The notes beneath the pieces are model-generated. The model saw only the letters and a program-made list of their open reading frames with translations, did no database searches and had not been told where the DNA came from. Positions 6,640-6,807 of a DNA stretch of 6,807 nucleotides are shown here, piece after piece. Numbering within the stretch: position 1 is the first letter of the stretch; each line of letters begins with the position of its first letter. Position numbers and translations under genes: made by a program. The stretch is from Candidatus Gastranaerophilales bacterium (GTDB lineage Bacteria; Cyanobacteriota; Vampirovibrionia; Gastranaerophilales; Gastranaerophilaceae): positions 1-6,807 of the forward strand of contig CAAFVD010000003.1 in NCBI GenBank assembly GCA_900766355.1. The letters are read 5' to 3'.

Positions 6640-6668
6640 AAAAAGAAAAGAAAAGAAAAAAGAAAAAT
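6637..6668 (+). terminator. A-rich 3' tail with stop-overlapping TAAA (very short 3' UTR)
   Basis: The stop TAA is followed directly by A, giving TAAA, which matches the trichomonad polyadenylation signal that overlaps the stop codon. From 6638 to 6667 there are only A and G, with G at 6645, 6650, 6655 and 6662, so it reads roughly as (AAAAG)n and then poly-A. It ends one base before the palindrome of the next unit. It may be the reverse-transcribed 3' tail of the element or a slippage-derived short repeat. The same tract, cut by the window edge, occupies 1-15. Confidence 0.55.
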
Positions 6669-6682
6669 TACCTTTAAAGGTA
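6669..6682. repeat. Second copy of the 14-bp palindrome
   Basis: This is identical to 17-30 and marks the start of the next unit. It lies 29 bases after the stop codon of the large ORF, directly following the A-rich tract. Confidence 0.85.
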
Positions 6683-6775
6683 TAACGAGCGGAAGCGCCG
6701 AAGTCCAAAAATCACTTAAAATACTTAAGAAAGCAATTAATAAAGTCCTGGGTAGTTCAGTTTTTAATTTTTGAT

Positions 6776-6807
6776 ATGTTTGACTTTACTGCCCGAAACT
6801 TTACTGG
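6776..6807 (+). CDS. Start of the next unit's retrotransposon ORF (partial)
   Basis: Ten codons and two bases, identical to 124-155, begin with MFDFTARNFT. The frame is open to the window edge. The start is shifted by one base relative to the first ORF (6,652 is not a multiple of three), so the two ORFs cannot be read as one. The rest of the gene lies outside the window. Confidence 0.85.
   Translation, partial: MFDFTARNFT

Larger units (their letters stand above)
17..6668 (+). mobile_element. One full unit of a head-to-tail tandem non-LTR retrotransposon with restriction-like endonuclease
   Basis: The unit is measured from the 14-bp palindrome at 17 to the base before its next copy at 6669, giving a 6,652-bp period. 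It contains a roughly 107-nt leader, one giant ORF and a roughly 30-nt A-rich tail. No long terminal repeats of LTR-retrotransposon type, integrase, protease or RNase H motif was seen. The RT motifs and the C-terminal PD-(D/E)XK nuclease place it among the endonuclease-at-the-C-terminus LINE clades (R2, R4, NeSL, HERO, CRE), which use target-primed reverse transcription. I cannot choose the clade without a tree. The true boundary of the unit is not fixed by the sequence; I place it at the A-rich tail to palindrome junction because a LINE 3' end is normally A-rich or short-repeat. The ORF is intact, so this copy may be active or recently copied. Confidence 0.85.
6653..6807 (+). repeat. Direct repeat, right copy (start of the next unit)
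   Basis: This is the second copy of bases 1-155 (154 of 155 identical). It follows the stop codon of the large ORF after 13 bases. It brings a complete leader and the start of a second ORF, which shows that another unit begins here in the same orientation. Confidence 0.95.

Noticed and set aside
1..6807. LTR retrotransposon or Penelope-like element with terminal repeats
   Set aside because: The repeat runs into the ORF start, there is no integrase, RNase H, protease or GIY-YIG motif, and the RT and nuclease are of the non-LTR R2-like type.

Overview
The window holds one complete copy, plus the first bases of a second copy, of a non-LTR (LINE-type) retrotransposon arranged head to tail. The repeat unit is 6,652 bp. 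Bases 1-155 recur at 6653-6807 with one mismatch. The unit carries a single uninterrupted ORF of 2,171 codons on the + strand (124-6639). The next unit's ORF starts at 6776 and is cut off by the window edge. No other gene is credible; smaller open frames on both strands are shadows of the large ORF.

The protein is recognisable by its motifs. It has five C2H2 zinc fingers in two blocks and a LINE reverse transcriptase (fingers motif with GSDGIS, palm motif A D1436, motif B KQGCPLSP, motif C YADD at 1542-1545). These are followed by a VNNLPT 'HINALP-like' segment with a CCHC knuckle, and a C-terminal restriction-like (PD-(D/E)XK) endonuclease (KPD, then E2000-I-T, then KxxxY). This is the architecture of the R2/R4/NeSL/HERO/CRE-type elements, which nick a DNA target and prime reverse transcription from it. 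The protein is about twice the length of insect R2 (about 1,100 aa). Much of the excess is N-terminal and includes a strikingly regular 14-residue repeat domain of 13 units, which I do not recognise from any described LINE.

Layout: a purine-rich tail of the previous unit (1-15); a short leader with a perfect 14-bp palindrome (17-30), a CpG-rich patch (34-54) and an initiator-like TCACTT (60-65); the giant ORF; about 30 nt of almost pure A with regularly placed G (6638-6667); then the leader of the next unit. There is almost no 3' UTR.

Organism: a very AT-rich eukaryotic protist, from the codon use (A/T-ending, Asn/Ile/Lys-rich protein), the lack of introns and the non-LTR element type. A trichomonad is my best guess. 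The palindrome contains CCTTTAA, close to the Trichomonas M5 core-promoter motif, followed by ATAACGA (M3/Myb-like), a TCAYT initiator match and a TAAA overlapping the stop codon. Each motif is short and AT-rich, so this assignment is inference. The tandem head-to-tail arrangement recalls the telomeric GilM/GilT elements of Giardia, but it could also reflect a circular DNA or an assembly product.
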